Shown piece after piece: positions 1-11,277 of a stretch of 62,434 bases of DNA. The stretch comes from Chara braunii (Eukaryota; Streptophyta; Charophyceae; Charales; Characeae), in assembly GCA_003427395.1 (NCBI GenBank), contig BFEA01000267.1, forward strand, positions 1,109,601 to 1,172,034. Direction: 5' to 3'. A program made the translations under genes and the position numbers. Position 1 is the first letter of the stretch; the number at the start of each line of letters is the position of its first letter. The notes below the pieces were generated by a model. That model was not told the origin of the DNA, searched no databases, and was given only the letters and a program-made list of their open reading frames with translations.

Positions 1-38
<38 letters not shown>
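1..38. repeat. (GA)n microsatellite
   Basis: Uninterrupted GA dinucleotide run at the window start. Similar runs border three of the four N gaps in this window, so this edge may also be an assembly break. Confidence 0.95.
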
Positions 39-43
<5 letters not shown>

Positions 44-119
44 ACTTACCTGCACCAGCGCCATAGCTGGCTCCGCGGTACCTGCAAGTTCAGCCATCGC
101 CAGGTAAGTGCAGAAAGCG

Positions 120-206
120 CCTAGCTTTCTTCTTCTTCTTCTTCTTCTTCTTCTTCTTCTTCTTCTTCTCCTCTCCTCTTCTCCTCTTCTCCTCCTACTC
201 CTCCGA

Positions 207-237
<31 letters not shown>

Positions 238-735
238 CTTCTTCTTCTTCTTTATCAGAGTAGAGATAGAGGTAACTGCAGACATTGTTTGGACACGGCC
301 TTCTGCCTTATTGGACACGACATTCAGATCGAACTTACACTCTACATGGGGATTGAACTGTGTACGACATTCGGAGATCAGACTTGGGTTGGACTTGGTT
401 ACTATGTCCCTCCCCCTTCTCTCTCGCATGTCTATGGATCTCTCCCCATGTGTGTGAGCGGAAGGGCAATCTTTCTGATGTCTTGCCCTTCCGAAGTTTC
501 TCCCTTTCATGNTGTCGTCCACATGTCCTTTTGATACTAAATCTTCCGCTGCGCTGCTTCCCAGCCTATGATGATAATGATACGAATGTGTTGTTGTTGA
601 TTTCTCGTTGTTNCACTCTTTGCATCGTGCACATNGACACCTTGTGAATGTTGCACCTATGCTGCTGGTTGTTGCCACTTTCGTCATTGCTAGATCCTAG
701 GCTTTCAGTGCATTTCACTTTCTGATATGCTACAA
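120..735. repeat. CTT-rich low-complexity tract and unassigned flank of element 1
   Basis: Positions about 128-250 are almost pure TTC/CTT triplets interrupted by CTCCT. The reverse-strand reading frame of lysine and glutamate runs is a translation artefact. From 251 to 735 I see no gene. This stretch lies directly before a primer-binding-site-like motif, so it would be the 5' LTR position of element 1, but I find no resemblance to the 3' LTR at 7090-8482. Confidence 0.6.
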
Positions 736-736
736 G

Positions 737-748
737 TGGTATCGGAGC
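737..748 (+). promoter_or_regulatory. Primer-binding-site-like motif, initiator tRNA-Met type
   Basis: TGGTATCGGAGC differs by one base from TGGTATCAGAGC, the complement of the plant initiator tRNA-Met 3' end used by many plant LTR retrotransposons. It follows a sequence ending in CTACA, which would suit an LTR terminus. The 3' LTR of element 1 ends in TGTAACA instead, so this motif may belong to another element or to a rearranged 5' end. Confidence 0.45.
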
Positions 749-780
749 TAGTGCGATGAATCTTGGCAGCAACCAATCAA

Positions 781-889
781 TNGATTGATTGATTGGATTG
801 GCGNTNTGCCACCAATNAATCTTCGATTGATTGATCAGTCAATCAGGAGATTGATTGAACAATCGATCAATCAACCAGCAATCATCTGA

Positions 890-921
<32 letters not shown>

Positions 922-1500
922 AGTTGATTGATTATTTGGCAATATTTTTATCTTGGAAATTTCCCGGAATTAATTTTTTTTTTTTTTTTCCGAGAAATTA
1001 TTTTTTTTCCGAGATTTTTTTTTTTTTTTCGAGAAATTATTTCTTTTCCCGAGATTTTTTTTTCGAGAAATTATTATTCTTTTCCGAAAAATTATTTTTC
1101 CGAGAAATTTCGTTTCTGAGAATTTTTTTTTATTTTTATTACCTTGTTCAAATTGTTAAATGTCTGCATTTTGACAAATTCGATTCTTTTTCTGAAAATG
1201 TCCCTCTACACTTTCACTGCGTAGGTTTGCAAATTCCGTTCTTTTTTTTTCAAAAAAAAATAAATAAAATGGCATTTTTTCCTTTCTGCAACCTACTCCT
1301 ACTCTAAGTGGTAAAGATACTTCTTTTCTGATTCTCTGCAGTTTGAGCACCGAAGGTTCACAATTGCTTCTTGCATCACCTTCGGCACTCAGTGGGATTG
1401 GACTGTTTTTTTTTTTTCGAATTTTGATTTATTTCTTAATCAATTTTTTTTTTCTTTTTCTTTTTTTGACTAGGAACTGTTCAATTTAGGATCTATCCGA
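781..1500. repeat. GATT-repeat and T-rich leader
   Basis: Positions 781-940 consist of GATT/AATC tetranucleotide repeats, some in inverted orientation. Positions 960-1480 hold long T runs spaced by CCGAGA or CGAGAAATTA. No coding signal is seen. It occupies the untranslated leader between the PBS-like motif and gag of element 1. Confidence 0.7.
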
Positions 1501-1633
1501 TCCTTCCCACCTGTCTGCTGCCTACCTGTTCTTTCCCCTCCAGTCCGAATACTGCGCCAGTCTATCTGATTGGCCCATAGGTGACTCTTCAGAGCAGTGT
1601 TTGCCATGACTCACTCGATCACAGACCAAGACC

Positions 1634-3127
1634 ATGGACCGGAAGGAGGGAGAATCCCTCCTGGCCTATGAGGAACGCCTGGCTGCTTTCATCTAGGAGG
1701 CCAATGACAGGGCTGCCGCCGCGGCCAAGGAACGTGGTCGGATTGAGCAAGAAGAGGAGGCCAAGCGACAGAAGGAAGAACAGGACCGACTTCGTCAAGA
1801 GGAGGCAGACCTGCAGGCGACAGCCGAACACCAGTCACGCCAGCGGGAACGACTGTTCACGCGGGAGACCGTGATCGGCGATGAGGCCGCACATTGGGTT
1901 GAAGTGGCATCTGCAGACGAGGCCCCGGAGACTGAGAAAGGGTTGTCTGCCCTTGCGCACGTCTCCCACGACCTCGTGGCCACCTGCGCTCTGCAGCAGG
2001 AGGAAATCCTTCACCTGTAGCAGACAGTGGACCAGATGCTCGCACGGCTGCAGGCGTTGGAAAAACAGCCAGCTGCTGTAGCAGCCGCAGGGCCTTCAAA
2101 CCTTGCCACCTGTGTTCAAGTTTTGGAGGACGACGTCAGCAATATCAAGCGTGTGCATCAGGACTTCAGGACGTCGCAGCAAGCAACGAACTTGCAGTTG
2201 GAGACGCAGGTCCAGGCTGCTGCCACTGTGACGCCCGCCGCCGCATCCTCCCGGCGACCACCCAAACTGGATGACATTCCAGTTTTCTGTGATTAGTCCA
2301 AGACGGAACCGATCCCGTGGTGGCGCCAGTTTACTCTCAGGCTCGACATGCACCATGTCCCGAACAACGACCGACATCCTTGCTTGTACCACCAATCTGG
2401 TGGTGCATGTCAAGCATGGCTGGACAACATCTTGACCAGCCAAGGCGTAGCAGTGTCGGAACTGCACACCAAGCTCACTTGGCAGGAGTTGGCTGACACC
2501 TGGCACAAGCGATTCCAAGTGGAGCCGCCCGACCTACAAGCGATGGACAAGCTCAACAAGCTCCATCAGAACACGCTGCTCAGTCAGGACTGGATTATCG
2601 AGTTCCAAAGACTCGCCTCCACACTTGACCTGCCGCTCACATTCCGCGCCATCAAGCACTTGTTTATCATGCTCTCGTGTCCAGCTCTGCAAAACGCGCT
2701 GACGCATATTGCAGAGACACTTGATACATCTGACAAGCTTTTCAGCACAGCGTCACGGATCATTCTCACGAATATTGAAGCCCGCAACGCCGGCCGATCT
2801 TCCGCGACGACGAGCGGCACNCAGCCCAAGCCAAAGGTGGCTTGCATTACTTCTACCGAGGCTGCAACACCAAACGAGGGTGAAGTGTTGGCAGCTGCCC
2901 GGGATGGTGGCCGGCCGCGCAACAACCACGGCCGCGACAAGATGAAGACTTAGTCCACCTCTACACCGAGTACCGGATCAGCCGCCAACGAACCTTGGGC
3001 GCAATACGGACTCTCGGTGAATTCTTATCGCACGTGACTCAAGTACCGTTATTGCCTTTGGTGCAACAGCACCATCCACGATGCTGCACATTGCCCCACC
3101 AAGGGGAAACCCCGTCCGGGAAAGTAG
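1634..3127 (+). pseudogene. gag: gag of element 1 (structural protein, broken by stops)
   Basis: From ATG 1634 one frame reads as a Ty3-type Gag of about 497 codons up to the TAG at 3125. Its N-terminal third is charged and coiled-coil-like (repeated Glu, Arg, Gln). The middle carries a retrotransposon-gag-like region (VSELHTKLTWQELADTW near 2450-2500). A zinc knuckle CLWCNSTIHDAAHC (CX2CX4HX4C) is encoded at 3053-3094; knuckles of this type bind the element RNA during particle assembly. The frame is interrupted by TAG at 1694, 2018, 2294 and 2951 and by TGA at 3035, most explicable as CAG to TAG or CGA to TGA. Apart from these stops I see no frameshift, so decay was by point mutation. The TAG at 3125 is probably the natural end because a slippery site sits directly before it. 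Confidence 0.8.
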
Positions 3128-4005
3128 GCGCCGCCGAGGGTGACTCGACACCTCCCTCGACGCCATCGGAAGCGGTTGTGGCCACGACCGCCCAGTCTTC
3201 CGAGGCATATGTGGATGTCGGGAGTCTTCCACTTTCGTTCGAAGACTTCGCTGCCCGGCTTGTTCCTTCACTGGATGCTTCTCAAGGACAAGATACATGT
3301 GCGGCTTTCTCACCGTCCGAAGGTTCTTCCGCCAGTTCGTCTTCATCAAGGGATTCGACAAGCGTGTTCAACGAGGAGGCTTTGGACCCGCTCACGCCCG
3401 AGGATTTCGCTTGGGTTCCTCTCCCTACGACGGGCAATCTTCCGGGGCCGCAAAGCGCAGCCCTATGCGTCCTCTTACACGAGTATCTTTCCTTCCATGC
3501 ACCACCAACTTCGCCGACGGTAGACGAAATCGCGGTGGGGGACATGCTTGGCTACGTTGCCAAGGTGGCCCGCGAGTTTGTCTCGCAACGGTACGCAGAA
3601 AATAACGCACCGTTGCTCTATGTTCGCATTCAGATTGGGCAAGCGGCCTGCAACGCTTTGCTAGATTGCGGCGCAACTCGCAACTTCATCAGCCATTCCT
3701 TCATGACTCAGGCTGGCCTTGGCGCACAAGTACGGAGGAAGTCACATCCGACGACGGTCGCTCTTGCCGACGGTAAGACGAAACAACTTTTAGACCGTTA
3801 CATCTTGGCTGTCCCGGTGTACTTTGCACCGCACGCATGTGATTCGTCACTTTTGACGTGTTGGACACCGACTTCGATGTCATTTTGGGGATGCCTTGGC
3901 TCTCTAGCGCGGACCACACGGCGCTCACAATTCGTGATGCAACTGGCGCCGAGGTCCCGTGTACTATTCCTCCTCCTCGCTCTTCCATTCGGTGCCAAGT
4001 CGTGA
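2995..4005 (+). pseudogene. pol: Protease region of element 1 pol
   Basis: This frame lies -1 relative to gag and overlaps its end by about 130 bases. A low-complexity Ser/Pro/Thr linker (about residues 30-125) precedes a retropepsin-like aspartic protease with LLDCGATRNFISHSF, where the usual Asp-Ser-Gly active site reads Asp-Cys-Gly. The second conserved block (DFDVILGMPWL) is encoded in the next frame from about 3843, so one base has been lost near 3842. The residues after HACDSS in this frame are out-of-frame noise. The role is polyprotein cleavage in the retrotransposon particle. Confidence 0.75.
3118..3165 (+). promoter_or_regulatory. Candidate -1 programmed ribosomal frameshift site
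   Basis: Heptamer GGGAAAG at 3118-3124 fits X XXY YYZ in the gag reading frame (codons GGA AAG) and is followed at once by the gag stop TAG 3125-3127. Slipping back one base enters exactly the protease frame, which is open from 2995 onward. Just downstream GGCG/CGCC and GAGGG/CCCTC can pair to form a stem-loop. Retroelements commonly express pol this way; activity here is inferred. Confidence 0.55.
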
Positions 4006-5480
4006 GTGCCAAATCTTTTCGAGACACATGCTGTTCCGAGCGTGTCGAAGAGATTGACATCACTTTTCTTCGAACCGTCCCGACGACCGATTCATCATCC
4101 ACGGATGTATCTTCCGACCCTCGTGTGACCCGGTTGTTGGACGAGTTCTCGGATGTTTTTGAGACACCCTCCGGTATAGTGCCGTACCGGCCAATCTCTC
4201 ACGAGATCATACTTGAGGCCGGTGCCGTGCCACCGAAGGGATGCATTTATCGCATGTCCGAGGAGGAGCTCACGGTTCTCCGTGCGCAACTCGACGATCT
4301 ACTTGACAAGGGTTGGATCCGCCCTAGCAGCTCACCTTACGGTGCGCCCGTTCTCTTCGTTCGGAAGAAGAACAAGGACCTTCAACTTTGCATTGACTAC
4401 CGACGCCTCAACGCGCAAACCATTAAGAACGCGGGGCCTATACCTCGCATTGACGATTTGCTTGAGCGGTTGGGCGGCGCCAAGTACTTTTCCAAGTTGG
4501 AGCTCAAGTCGGGCTACCATCAGATTTCCATCCGCCCGCAAGATCGGTACAAAATCGCGTTTAAGACGCGATATGGGCATTTTGAGTGGGTAGTTATGCC
4601 TTTTGGCCTCACCAATGCCCCGGCCACCTTTCAGGCGGCCATGATCACCGAGTTTCGCGCTATGTTGGACCGCTTCGTCTTGGTCTACTTAGACGACATC
4701 CTCGTCTATAGCCGAACTCTAGAGGAGCATCTCGAGCACCTACGCCGTGTTCTAGAGACTCTTCGGTCATCCCGGTACAAAGCTAACTGCGACAAATGCG
4801 AGTTTGTCCAGCAAGAGCTTGAATACTTGGGTCATTTTGTCTCTCCGGAAGACATTCGTCCGTTGGCGGACAAGATTCAAGCCATCCAGGAGTGGCTCGA
4901 GCTAAAGAATGTGACGGACGTCCGATCCTTCCTCGGCTTGGCCGGTTATTATCAGCGTTTCATCAAGAGTTACTCGAAGATCGTGGCCAACCTAAGCAAG
5001 TTACAAAGCGAGGAGCGGCCTTTTGACTTCGATGACGATGAGCGCCATTCTTTTGAAGCACTCAAAGCGGCACTCTTATCCGCCGAGGTGTTACATATTT
5101 ACGACCCGCTTCTAGCTACGCGCATCACTACCGATGCGTCGGGCTATGGCATTGGGGCCGTCCTTGAGCAGCACGATGGCACGGACTGGCACCCGGTCGA
5201 GTACTTTAGCAAGAAAGTACCTCCCGTGCATTCGATCGACGATGCACGGAAGAAGGAGCTTCTTGCCTTCCTCCACGCCCTCAAGCGTTGGTGACATTTC
5301 CTCCTTGGTCGGAAAGCATTCCGATGGGTAACGGATAACAATCCGTTGGTATTCTACAAGTCGCAAGACACGATTAACAATACTATTGCCCGATGGATGG
5401 CTTTCATCGACCAGTTTGACTTTTTCCCCGATCACATTCCCGGGAAGTCAAACCGTTTTGCGGACGCCCTCTCACGGTGA
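3843..5480 (+). pseudogene. pol: Reverse transcriptase and RNase H of element 1
   Basis: The open frame 3858-5294 (478 aa) starts inside the protease (VILGMPWL), then gives a complete RT: LCIDYRRLN, LKSGYHQI, MPFGLTNAPATF and the catalytic YLDD box at residues 277-280. The RNase H begins at TTDASGYGIGAVL (Asp426). TGA at 5292 interrupts between Arg-Trp and His-Phe-Leu-Leu-Gly, where this family usually has Arg, so CGA to TGA is likely. The frame resumes as the end of RNase H (FADALSR) until a second TGA at 5478. RT copies element RNA into DNA and RNase H removes the template. Motifs are otherwise intact, suggesting fairly recent inactivation. Confidence 0.9.
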
Positions 5481-6410
5481 CCGGATCTTTGCACCGTAGT
5501 CTACTCTACCTTCGAGATCGATGACGACTTGCGGGAGAGCTTCATCCGCGACTATCAAGCCGACCCCCACTTTCGCGACAAGTACGCGAATTGCTCCTCT
5601 CCGAATCCGGTGCCTTCGCATTATCGGATCCAAGAGGGCTACTTACTTGTGCATTCACGGGGTAAGGATCTTCTTTGTGTACCGAGTGATTCACACTTGC
5701 GCACACGGCTTCTTGGCGAGTTTCACGATGCGCCCGCCTCCGGATATTTTGGTGTCAACCGTACACTTGGCCGACTTCGCCAATGGTTCTATTGGCCCGA
5801 CCTTCTCAAGGACGCCACCCGCTATTCTGAGTCGTGCGAAGTCTGTCGGCATTGCAAGTCACGCAATCATCGTCCGTTTGGCGAGCTACACCCACTACCA
5901 GTTCCCCTTGGGTGACGGGAAGCGATTGCTATGGATATCGTCGGCCCCTTCCCGAAGCACAAGACCGGCGTTGATGGGATCCTCACGGTCGTCGACCGCC
6001 TCACCAAGTACGCCATGTTTTTGCCTTGCCGCTATCACGCAAAGGCACCGGAGTTAGCCGAGGTCTTATACACCGGTTGGATTCACTCCAAGGGCTACCC
6101 CAAGGAGATCGTTTGCGACCGGGACACTCGCTTTCTCTCCGACTTTTGGGTCACCCTCGTCAAGCGATGGGGCTCATCTTTGAAGCCGAGTTCAGCTCGC
6201 CACCCGCAAACCGATGGTCAAACGGAAAGGGCGCATCAAACTGCTCAAGTCCTTCTACGCACTCTCATCCGTTCCGACCAGGTTGATTGGGTTGAGCGCT
6301 TGCCAGACGTGGAGTTGGCTTACAACTCATTGATCCATCCGGCTATCGGGATGTCGCCATTCGAGTTTGAGCATGGTTCACCCATCTCATCGCCGCTGGA
6401 TGCCACTTTT
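5481..6410 (+). pseudogene. pol: Integrase of element 1, zinc-binding and catalytic domains
   Basis: Continues the RT frame after TGA 5478. The HHCC domain reads HDAPASGYFG, with Tyr where the second zinc-binding His is expected, then CEVCRHC. TGA at 5913 follows the linker. The rve catalytic core then gives MDIVGPF (first Asp), VCDRDTRF (second Asp) and HPQTDGQTER (Glu), so the DDE triad is present. The frame is lost in a T run near 6408, where one missing T shifts reading into the frame that carries the C-terminus. Integrase would insert the cDNA into host DNA; with these lesions the copy is inactive. Confidence 0.88.
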
Positions 6411-7078
6411 TGCCGTGCACAGCCGAAAGCGACGACCATCTTGCGTTCCTTCGTCGCATTCAAGAGCTTCTTGTCAAGGCATGGGATCATATGTCGAAGA
6501 CGCAAATACGGATGAGCCGTCAAGCCAACCGCAATCGCCTTCCTTGCCCATTCCGCGCCGGCGATCTGGTTTGGGTCTCCACCGCGGAGTTCATCCTTGA
6601 GCAAGACATCTTTCGCAAGCTCCTTCCCAAGTGGATGGGGCCTTGGCGCATTCTCTCTGCAGTTGGTGATGATCCCGAGGGGCCTTCATTCCGCATCGCG
6701 GTGCCACCTCACTTGCCCGTCCACACGGTATTTCACTGTTCCAAACTCACTCCTTTCGTCCCAGCGGAGTCCGACGAGTTTCCCGGTCGACGTACGCAAG
6801 ACCCTCCTTCCATGGACGGATTTCAGGAGGCCGACTACTTCATCACCGGCCGGCGCCATGGCAACAAAGAAACAAAGTTTCTACTTCACTTTTCCTACTG
6901 CAGCCACAAGGCTGACCGTTGGCTGACGCATTCGGAACTGCAGGCCACAGTTCCCGCCGTTCTTTCACGTTATCTTAGCAAAGGGAAGACTACGCCGAGC
7001 ACTCCAGCTTCTCGCCTTCCTCGCTACATTCTGCCATCGGATCAGCAGCTTCGCCTGCGGCCCAGCTCGTCTTCATAA
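6410..7078 (+). pseudogene. pol: Integrase C-terminus of element 1 with chromodomain-like tail
   Basis: This 222-aa frame continues the integrase after the T-run frameshift. It has the GPY/F-type block FRAGDLVWVSTAEF, then KLLPKWMGPWRIL, then FHCSKLTPFVP. Near residues 155-185, ADYFITGRRHGNKETKFLLH and KADRWLTHSEL resemble a divergent chromodomain, lacking the classical WKGY. It ends at TAA 7076-7078 directly before the polypurine tract, as expected for the end of pol. Confidence 0.8.
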
Positions 7079-7089
7079 GGAGGGGGGCG
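7077..7089 (+). promoter_or_regulatory. Polypurine tract of element 1
   Basis: AAGGAGGGGGGCG lies immediately before the TGTTACA start of the 3' LTR and after the pol stop, the standard position for plus-strand priming. Confidence 0.75.
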
Positions 7090-8482
7090 TGTTACATGCT
7101 GAAAGCCTACACACGGGCCCCTCACGGGACCCGAGGTTGGAATAGGGCCCCCAGGTCGCATCACCGCAACCTGAAGGCCCTATGGCATTTTTACTTGGGC
7201 CTGCATCAGAAAAACGCCAGCTTTAGATTATTTTTATATTCTTTTATTTATTTATTTGCTGCTGTTTTTCTAACGGTTGTACTGTTGTCCATTTTGTGGC
7301 CAGGTACACGTTTTAGGACCAGGGCCAGATTCAGGCCCAGAGGCTGAGCTCCTAAAAACGTTTGGACCTTTTCTTTTGTTTTCGAACAGATTGCTACCTG
7401 TTCGGACCCAGGCCGACGTTGAGGCCGGGTACGTCCGCACAGGACCGGTTCGAAGCCAGGTACCAGGAAACTGAATCCTGGACAGGGCCTGGACGTCCGG
7501 TAGGGACCNAGGCAGGNCGTTTTAGGCCAAGGACTGAACCAGTTTCAAAGCCTGCGATNTGGACCGTGGATCGGAGTTTCGATCTGCACGGCCCAGAACG
7601 CAGGCCGTGGGTTTTCAGTCCTGGCCCAGCGCTACTTGAGCTGGGCCGTTGCCCAGTTTGTGGACAGAAGGTACCAGGAGAAATCCAGCGTTATGCTGGT
7701 TCAGGAACTTCGCTGCTGCGCTATTTTGGAGACTCCCTGCTGAGTTATTTTGAGACTGGCTGCTTCCCAATGCTTCCACGTGGACGGAGGACGGCGTGGA
7801 TGATGCAGATGACGGAGCAGTGGTCGTGGAGCCACGACGACGATGGCGACGAAAATGGAGATCGCGGACGACGAAACACGTTGGCGGAGGAGCACGTCCA
7901 CGAACGATGACGTCGACGAAGGAGCACGTGGACGGAGGCAGCGTTCAAGTCCTTGAAGTGCGGCACGTGGGCGAAGAGGACAGTTGTCGCGACGGGGACG
8001 CGGGACCACTTGTTTGATGCGCATGAAGGGACATTGTTCGCGCAGCATGATGCGGGAGCGTAGAGCGGCGAAGCGGAGTTGCAGGCGCGCGACGACGGGC
8101 AGGTAGGCAGACGGTGCGAGAGGGAACCGTGGCTAAGGAACCACTGCGGTACGGAATGGCGGGCGGAATGTCCTTTTTCTACGTACTGCGATGTGAAAGT
8201 ACACCGTGGACTTGAGTCCCCGTCCACTACAGCCCGCCCCTTCGTCGCTCGCCCATGGTCCGTTTTCCTTCGGAGGCGCATGTCATCCCTCGCATGGCCA
8301 ACATCGAAAGTGGGCGTGCAGAAGGACCCTGGCGGAGATCGAAAAAGCCCACCACCAACGACCCCCTCCCGGCCGAAAATCACACCCTTCTCCGAGACTC
8401 CCGGAGTTCTCCATCCATGCGTGTCGGCGACGCCTCACTACAACAGTCGTAATATTCTATAATCAAACGACGTAGTGTAACA
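7090..8482 (+). repeat. 3' LTR of element 1
   Basis: Starts TGTTACA after the polypurine tract and ends TGTAACA at 8476-8482, a perfect 7-bp terminal inverted repeat with canonical TG and CA ends, about 1393 bp. Internally 7290-7640 is rich in GGACC/GGCC-type motifs. No matching 5' copy was found in the window, so the right end rests on the inverted terminus alone. Confidence 0.65.
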
Positions 8483-8667
8483 CTGAAGGACGCGCCGCGG
8501 GGCATGAAAGCAATCATACCCATTCTACAATGAAATCATCAAATAAATGCATACTGAAAAAATAAAATTAGCCGTGCGGCCAAAATACAACCAGCCGATT
8601 GTACACAACCTGCACATCTCGTCACTGCAGCACGCAGGACAATTACGGCACGCGTGGCGGGAAGACG

Positions 8668-10218
8668 TCATGATCGCTCGCGGATCGCTTTAGCAATCTC
8701 CATAAGTGCTTTGCACATCATCAAGTTCGTCTGGTCGACCTTGACGTAGTGTTCCTTCTGCACGTCAACCTCTCGCTCCAAAATGTCGCACTGCATGGTC
8801 AGAATTGAGCACTGTCTCTTGCTCGCGCTGTCCACGGTTGTCGCCATCAGACTCCTGTGATCCTTCATCACGTCTGCAATTGTGTCGAAGGTCTGTTGTC
8901 TCACATTCTTCCGTTTGCTGCCCCCGCCAACACCACCGCCGCTGATAGAATCCCTCGCGGACGCCTGATCGTCGTCCTGTCAATCCCCGCCCCCCTCACT
9001 ACCGCGGATTCATTCCGACCTCCGCGTGGGTCGGACATTTGAACACCTCCAGTCGCACCGGTGTCGGCGAGATTGGTGGGGTGTATGGTGTGATCACTCC
9101 TGGTCATCGCCGCCATCTCCGAATACACACGCTCATCCATCCGGAAATCGAACCCCCGCTACTTCCTCTCGCCTGGCGTTAGTGTGAAGAAATTTGGCTT
9201 CCCCGATTCTCCCATAAACTTGTGCACGGTTTTGAATTGCTGGTACAGGCTGTCCCATTTCTTCTCGCAATCGACGGCCTTTCTACTCATCACCCCCATT
9301 TGCACCAGCCTCTTCTCCACGTCGTCCCACTTCCATGTCTTCGTCTTCATCCTTCCCGTGGTGTGCGCGAGGCCGACAAGATGCGAATCCTGGTCTCTTT
9401 TTGCCCGGATGAGAGCAATCATGTGCTCCACAGTCCAAAAATCCCAGCTTTTCGATCCCTCGCCAGCCGACCCATCTTCCACACCCTTCTTCCCCCTCCA
9501 CCCCGTTCGTGTTTCCGACAACTTTTTCACGGCCCTCGACCCTCCCCCTCCCTACTGGACGAATCTCCATCTCCTCGTCGTCCTCCTCGTCGTCGTCACC
9601 GGCCCCGTCGTCCGCCTCGCATTCCTCCGCAACTGCACCATCTTCATCACCTAATATATCGTCCGCGTTGTCACTGGAGCCGGTGTGCGGGTGCTGCCCG
9701 AAGCTGGGTTCACGATAACGGTGCGCGTCACCTCCTCGACACTCCCGGACCTCAATCCGAAGCTGAGATCCACCAGTCCTGCGTCATAACCAGCCGGGGT
9801 ACGCCCCTCCAGCAGATCAGTGTATGTCGGCGTCGATGCCTGCCTGTGCAGCTGGCTCCCCATCCAATCCTGAGTCGAACCGCTGCCCAGAGGAAGGGTA
9901 GAACATCGTGGGTCGTCGCCATCATCGTCACTTGGAGGCAACAGTATCTCGTGGGACGGCAGGTGGCTGTACAGTGCGGGGTCGTACGGCCGCCTGACTG
10001 CTTCCGCACTTCTGCAGCGCTGACGTGACGACCCCGCAGCCCCAACGGACAGCGTGGTCCTCGTTTGTACCCTCTCCTTTCCTGGCCGTCTTCGACGTTC
10101 GCCGCGTCTGTTTCCTCCCTGGAACGCACACGAGGCAGCAAATATGGAAGACGACAACGGCAAGCAGCAGCACAACGGCGAGCACTAGCAAAGGCAGCCT
10201 GCGGTACACGTCTGCCAT
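8668..10218 (-). pseudogene. Myb/SANT (trihelix-like) DNA-binding protein gene, broken
   Basis: Minus-strand blocks in different frames form one protein-like series. 10175-9651 encodes a Ser/Thr/Leu-rich N-terminus (PSHEILLPPSDDDGDDP, then STQDWMGSQLHRQ). About 9718-9520 is an acidic Asp/Glu stretch in a shifted frame. 9530-9159 holds the DNA-binding domain with the spaced tryptophans of trihelix/SANT folds (W32, W68, W92; DFWTVEHM, WKWDDVEKRL, KKWDSLYQQF). After TAG 9159 the frame continues to about 9000. 8904-8668 encodes a C-terminal helical segment with KRQCSILTMQCDILEREV. I recall a large family of similar proteins in Chara braunii; PIF/Harbinger transposons also carry Myb-like partners, but no transposase is seen nearby. 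At least one TAG, one TGA and several frame changes indicate a pseudogene, unless some joins are introns. Confidence 0.65.
9159..9530 (-). CDS. Trihelix-like DNA-binding domain block
   Basis: This 123-aa block is the best-preserved part of the locus above. It holds the three-tryptophan helical domain at residues 28-115, including MKTKTWKWDDVEKRL and RKAVDCEKKWDSLYQQF. Such domains bind DNA through a helix-turn-helix-like trihelical bundle. The upstream Gly/Lys/Arg-rich segment may be basic linker or nuclear-targeting sequence. It ends at a TAG (CAG to TAG is possible), after which the same frame stays coding-like (FRMDERVYSEMAAM). Confidence 0.6.
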   Translation of the reverse strand: MKKLSETRTGWRGKKGVEDGSAGEGSKSWDFWTVEHMIALIRAKRDQDSHLVGLAHTTGRMKTKTWKWDDVEKRLVQMGVMSRKAVDCEKKWDSLYQQFKTVHKFMGESGKPNFFTLTPGERK

Positions 10219-11277
10219 GAACGACAGGGCAGCAGAAACAAAAGACGCACTTGCGCTGTGGCAAGCGCGGCGAACGGAGACAAATGGTGCGAGAGGGAAG
10301 ACGCCAACGAATGAAATTCATGCAATCTCGAAGCTGGCTGCAGGAGGGCACTTACAAAATACGTATTTTTCGACCGTTGTGGAGCACGCGGGAATGGCCC
10401 GACCACTGCAGGAGCCGGCCGAAGACGTCCGATGCTCGCCACTGCACCTCCGCCGGACCGACAGGGCCGTCCCGCGACGATCACCGCCAACGGTAAAACG
10501 ACGAGGCCGTTACTCGACGTTTTGGACGCCCACGCCTCGGGATGTCCGTCTTCCGCCTTCCGGACCACCTCTGGACCACTTTCGACCTCCGTTGCCCCTT
10601 CGGTGACCCCCGCCGACACCCCGATAATCGCGGATCCTCGGGCTCCAAAGGACCTCGCGAGGTCCCTTGAACCCGAGGACGATTTGGCTGGGAAATCCTC
10701 GGAGCCCGAGGATTTGTCCTCGGAGTGTTTTCACATTTCTGTTCCGAAAATCGGCTCCGAGGACAGGTGGAACGATGACGAAATCCTCGAAATCGCGTCC
10801 CCGAGGAGTGTTGAACGACGCCCTAAAGCTTCCACTCTTCTACGAAAACAAAAAAAGCTTCGAAATGGTGTAAGATGGTACCACCCTGCGCCGCATGGTG
10901 CGGCACCGGTATAGGAATCAAAACCAAACTCGTGCCAGTGGGACTTGGCCCCGGTAGTTCCAGCCTCGGTGCAGGCCAAGTACTGGCCGGTCTAATGAAT
11001 GAAGAAAAAGAAAAAAAAAACAACACACTTCGCGAAATGGGAAAGGCCATGTTTCCACTCACATGCATGAAGCTGGCTACCACCGTCCAAATCTGCCCAA
11101 AAAACTGAGAAAGAAACGTTTTTTGATGACCCCACTCCGGTCACATTCGCAATTGGTAAAACATGACAGACCACATGATGACTTTTTTCTTTTTTTTTCT
11201 TTTCTTTTTGAGAACACACCCGCCAGTGCTAGTGGTGCTGATAAGAGCAGTCACCACTAGCACTTAGGGCAAGGCTT
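10219..11277. other. Unassigned region
   Basis: Frames of moderate length exist (for example 10432-10914 on plus) but show no recognisable domain. 10640-10740 carries several CCTCGGAG/CCCGAGGA-type short repeats that can pair. I see no supported gene. Confidence 0.5.

Larger units (their letters stand above)
737..8482 (+). mobile_element. Ty3/gypsy LTR retrotransposon, element 1 (degenerate)
   Basis: The order is PBS-like motif, gag with CCHC knuckle, protease, RT, RNase H, integrase, a chromodomain-like C-terminus, a polypurine tract and a 3' LTR. Integrase downstream of RT/RNase H is the Ty3/gypsy order. Several in-frame stops and two single-base frameshifts make it non-functional. No 5' LTR matching the 3' LTR is visible, so the left boundary is uncertain. 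Confidence 0.8.

Noticed and set aside
121-687. Minus-strand frame of Lys and Glu runs
   Set aside because: Pure translation of CTT/CTC microsatellite with ambiguous bases. No domain or start context.
10432-10914. 160-codon plus-strand frame
   Set aside because: No domain recognised. It spans short self-complementary CCTCGG repeats, and the upstream gene is on the other strand.
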